Below are positions 6,450 through 7,202 of a DNA stretch of 7,202 nucleotides, piece by piece. Each line of letters opens with the position of its first letter. Within the stretch, counting starts at the first letter, position 1. Both the position numbers and the translations under genes were made by a program. The notes beneath the pieces are model-generated. The model was not told the origin of the DNA, ran no database searches, and saw only the letters and a list, made by a program, of their open reading frames with translations. The DNA is from Planctomycetaceae bacterium (GTDB lineage Bacteria; Planctomycetota; Planctomycetia; Planctomycetales; Planctomycetaceae): assembly GCA_020426085.1 (NCBI GenBank), contig JAGQQP010000206.1, positions 1 through 7,202 of the forward strand, read 5' to 3'.

Positions 6450-6478
6450 TTGAGTGGTCTTCGCGACCGCCAGATACT
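6450..6478 (+). promoter_or_regulatory. Weak promoter candidate and hairpin between mqnP and mqnE
   Basis: TTGAGT (6450-6455) and GATACT (6473-6478) are spaced by 17 bases and could drive mqnE from about 6485. A 6-bp hairpin (GTGGTC 6454-6459, loop TTCGC, GACCGC 6465-6470, with one G-T pair) overlaps it. Either could be chance, and mqnE may simply be read through from mqnP, 108 bases upstream. Confidence 0.2.
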
Positions 6479-6521
6479 GAATCTGATATTCCCACAGCGA
6501 AAAGAATCAACAGTAAGTCTG

Positions 6522-7202
6522 ATGAATCTGAATCAAAACGAACAGGAACTACTGGATACCATCACCCGCAAAGTCGACGCGGGAGAACGCATCACCTTTG
6601 ATGAAGGCGTTTTTCTGGATGAGAAAGTCGACATTCTGACGCTGGGTGATCTGGCCAATCGCATCCGCGAACGCAAAAACGGCAACTTCGCATTCTATAA
6701 CACCAACATTCATTTGAATCCCACGAATGTCTGTGTTTATCGCTGCAAGTTCTGCGCATTCCGGGCAGATCTGAAATCACCCCGCGGTTACACATTCACC
6801 GAAGAGATGATCCGCGAACGCGTTCAGGAAGCGCGCATCACCGGCGCGACTGAAATTCACGTCGTCGGCGGTCTGCATCATCAGAAGAAATTTGAGTGGT
6901 ATCTGGATGTAGTCCGCACCATTCATGACGAATACCCGGAACTGCACATCAAAGCCTGGACTCCCGTGGAAATTAACTGGTTCAGCTTTATGACCAAAAA
7001 GCCGGTCCGCTGGGTACTGGAACAGATGATGGAAGCCGGCCTCTCCAGCATGCCGGGCGGCGGCGCGGAAATCTTCCATCCCGAAATCCGCGAACAGATC
7101 TGCGAACATAAGGCGGACGCGGATAGCTGGTTCGAAATTCATCGCGAAGCACATAACCTGGGTCTGCGCAGTAATGCCACCATTCTGTATGGACACTATT
7201 AG
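6522..7202 (+). CDS. mqnE: Aminofutalosine synthase, radical SAM, truncated by a TAG at the window end
   Basis: This is a radical SAM enzyme that joins the adenosyl radical of S-adenosylmethionine to 3-[(1-carboxyvinyl)oxy]benzoate to make aminofutalosine, a cytoplasmic early step of menaquinone synthesis. The CxxxCxxC cluster motif is at 71-78 (C71, C75, C78), within NPTNVCVYRCKFCAFRAD. Other MqnE-like stretches are HVVGGLHHQKKFEWY (113-127), IKAWTPVEI (143-151), MPGGGAEIF (177-185) and LRSNATILYGH (215-225). The frame then stops after Y226, whereas the family normally runs to about 360-390 residues, so the C-terminal third is missing. The TAG occupies the last three bases of the window. The chosen ATG fits the family N-terminus. 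A TTG at 6450 would add 24 atypical residues. No clear ribosome-binding site is visible. mqnP is 108 bases upstream. Confidence 0.9.
   Translation: MNLNQNEQELLDTITRKVDAGERITFDEGVFLDEKVDILTLGDLANRIRERKNGNFAFYNTNIHLNPTNVCVYRCKFCAFRADLKSPRGYTFTEEMIRERVQEARITGATEIHVVGGLHHQKKFEWYLDVVRTIHDEYPELHIKAWTPVEINWFSFMTKKPVRWVLEQMMEAGLSSMPGGGAEIFHPEIREQICEHKADADSWFEIHREAHNLGLRSNATILYGHY

Overview
The window looks like a piece of a planctomycete chromosome (Planctomycetota, possibly Gimesia or a relative). This is inferred from protein style: a Cys/Gly/Tyr-rich mini-lipoprotein, a lipoprotein-type HExxH protease of the DUF1570 kind, a small one-TM protein, and futalosine-pathway menaquinone genes. No rRNA or other marker confirms it. 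All seven supported genes lie on the + strand. Spacing is loose (about 80-290 bp), so this reads as a row of co-oriented genes with their own leaders rather than a tight operon.

Layout. 1-628 is an A/T-rich stretch with no convincing gene and one candidate promoter. 629-1639 encodes an unrecognised protein that may be a NodB-like polysaccharide deacetylase relative lacking its catalytic centre. 1721-2011 is a small Cys-rich probable lipoprotein, followed by two tandem hairpins. 2298-2888 (def) and 3010-4011 (fmt) are peptide deformylase and methionyl-tRNA formyltransferase. Fmt adds the formyl group to initiator Met-tRNA and Def removes it from the nascent protein. A terminator-like hairpin follows fmt. 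4131-4460 is a small membrane-anchored protein of unknown function. 4567-5397 is an exported, probably lipid-anchored gluzincin-type metalloprotease. 5550-6413 is a UbiA-family prenyltransferase, most likely MqnP, and 6522-7202 is the N-terminal part of MqnE, aminofutalosine synthase. Together the last two point to menaquinone synthesis by the futalosine route.

The most noteworthy points are these. The mqnE frame ends at a TAG that is exactly the last three bases of the window, well short of the family's normal length. The 629-1639 protein may be a catalytically dead deacetylase relative. Several strong inverted repeats lie between genes. I see no CRISPR array, tRNA, rRNA, insertion sequence or phage gene, and nothing I can defend as a wholly new system.
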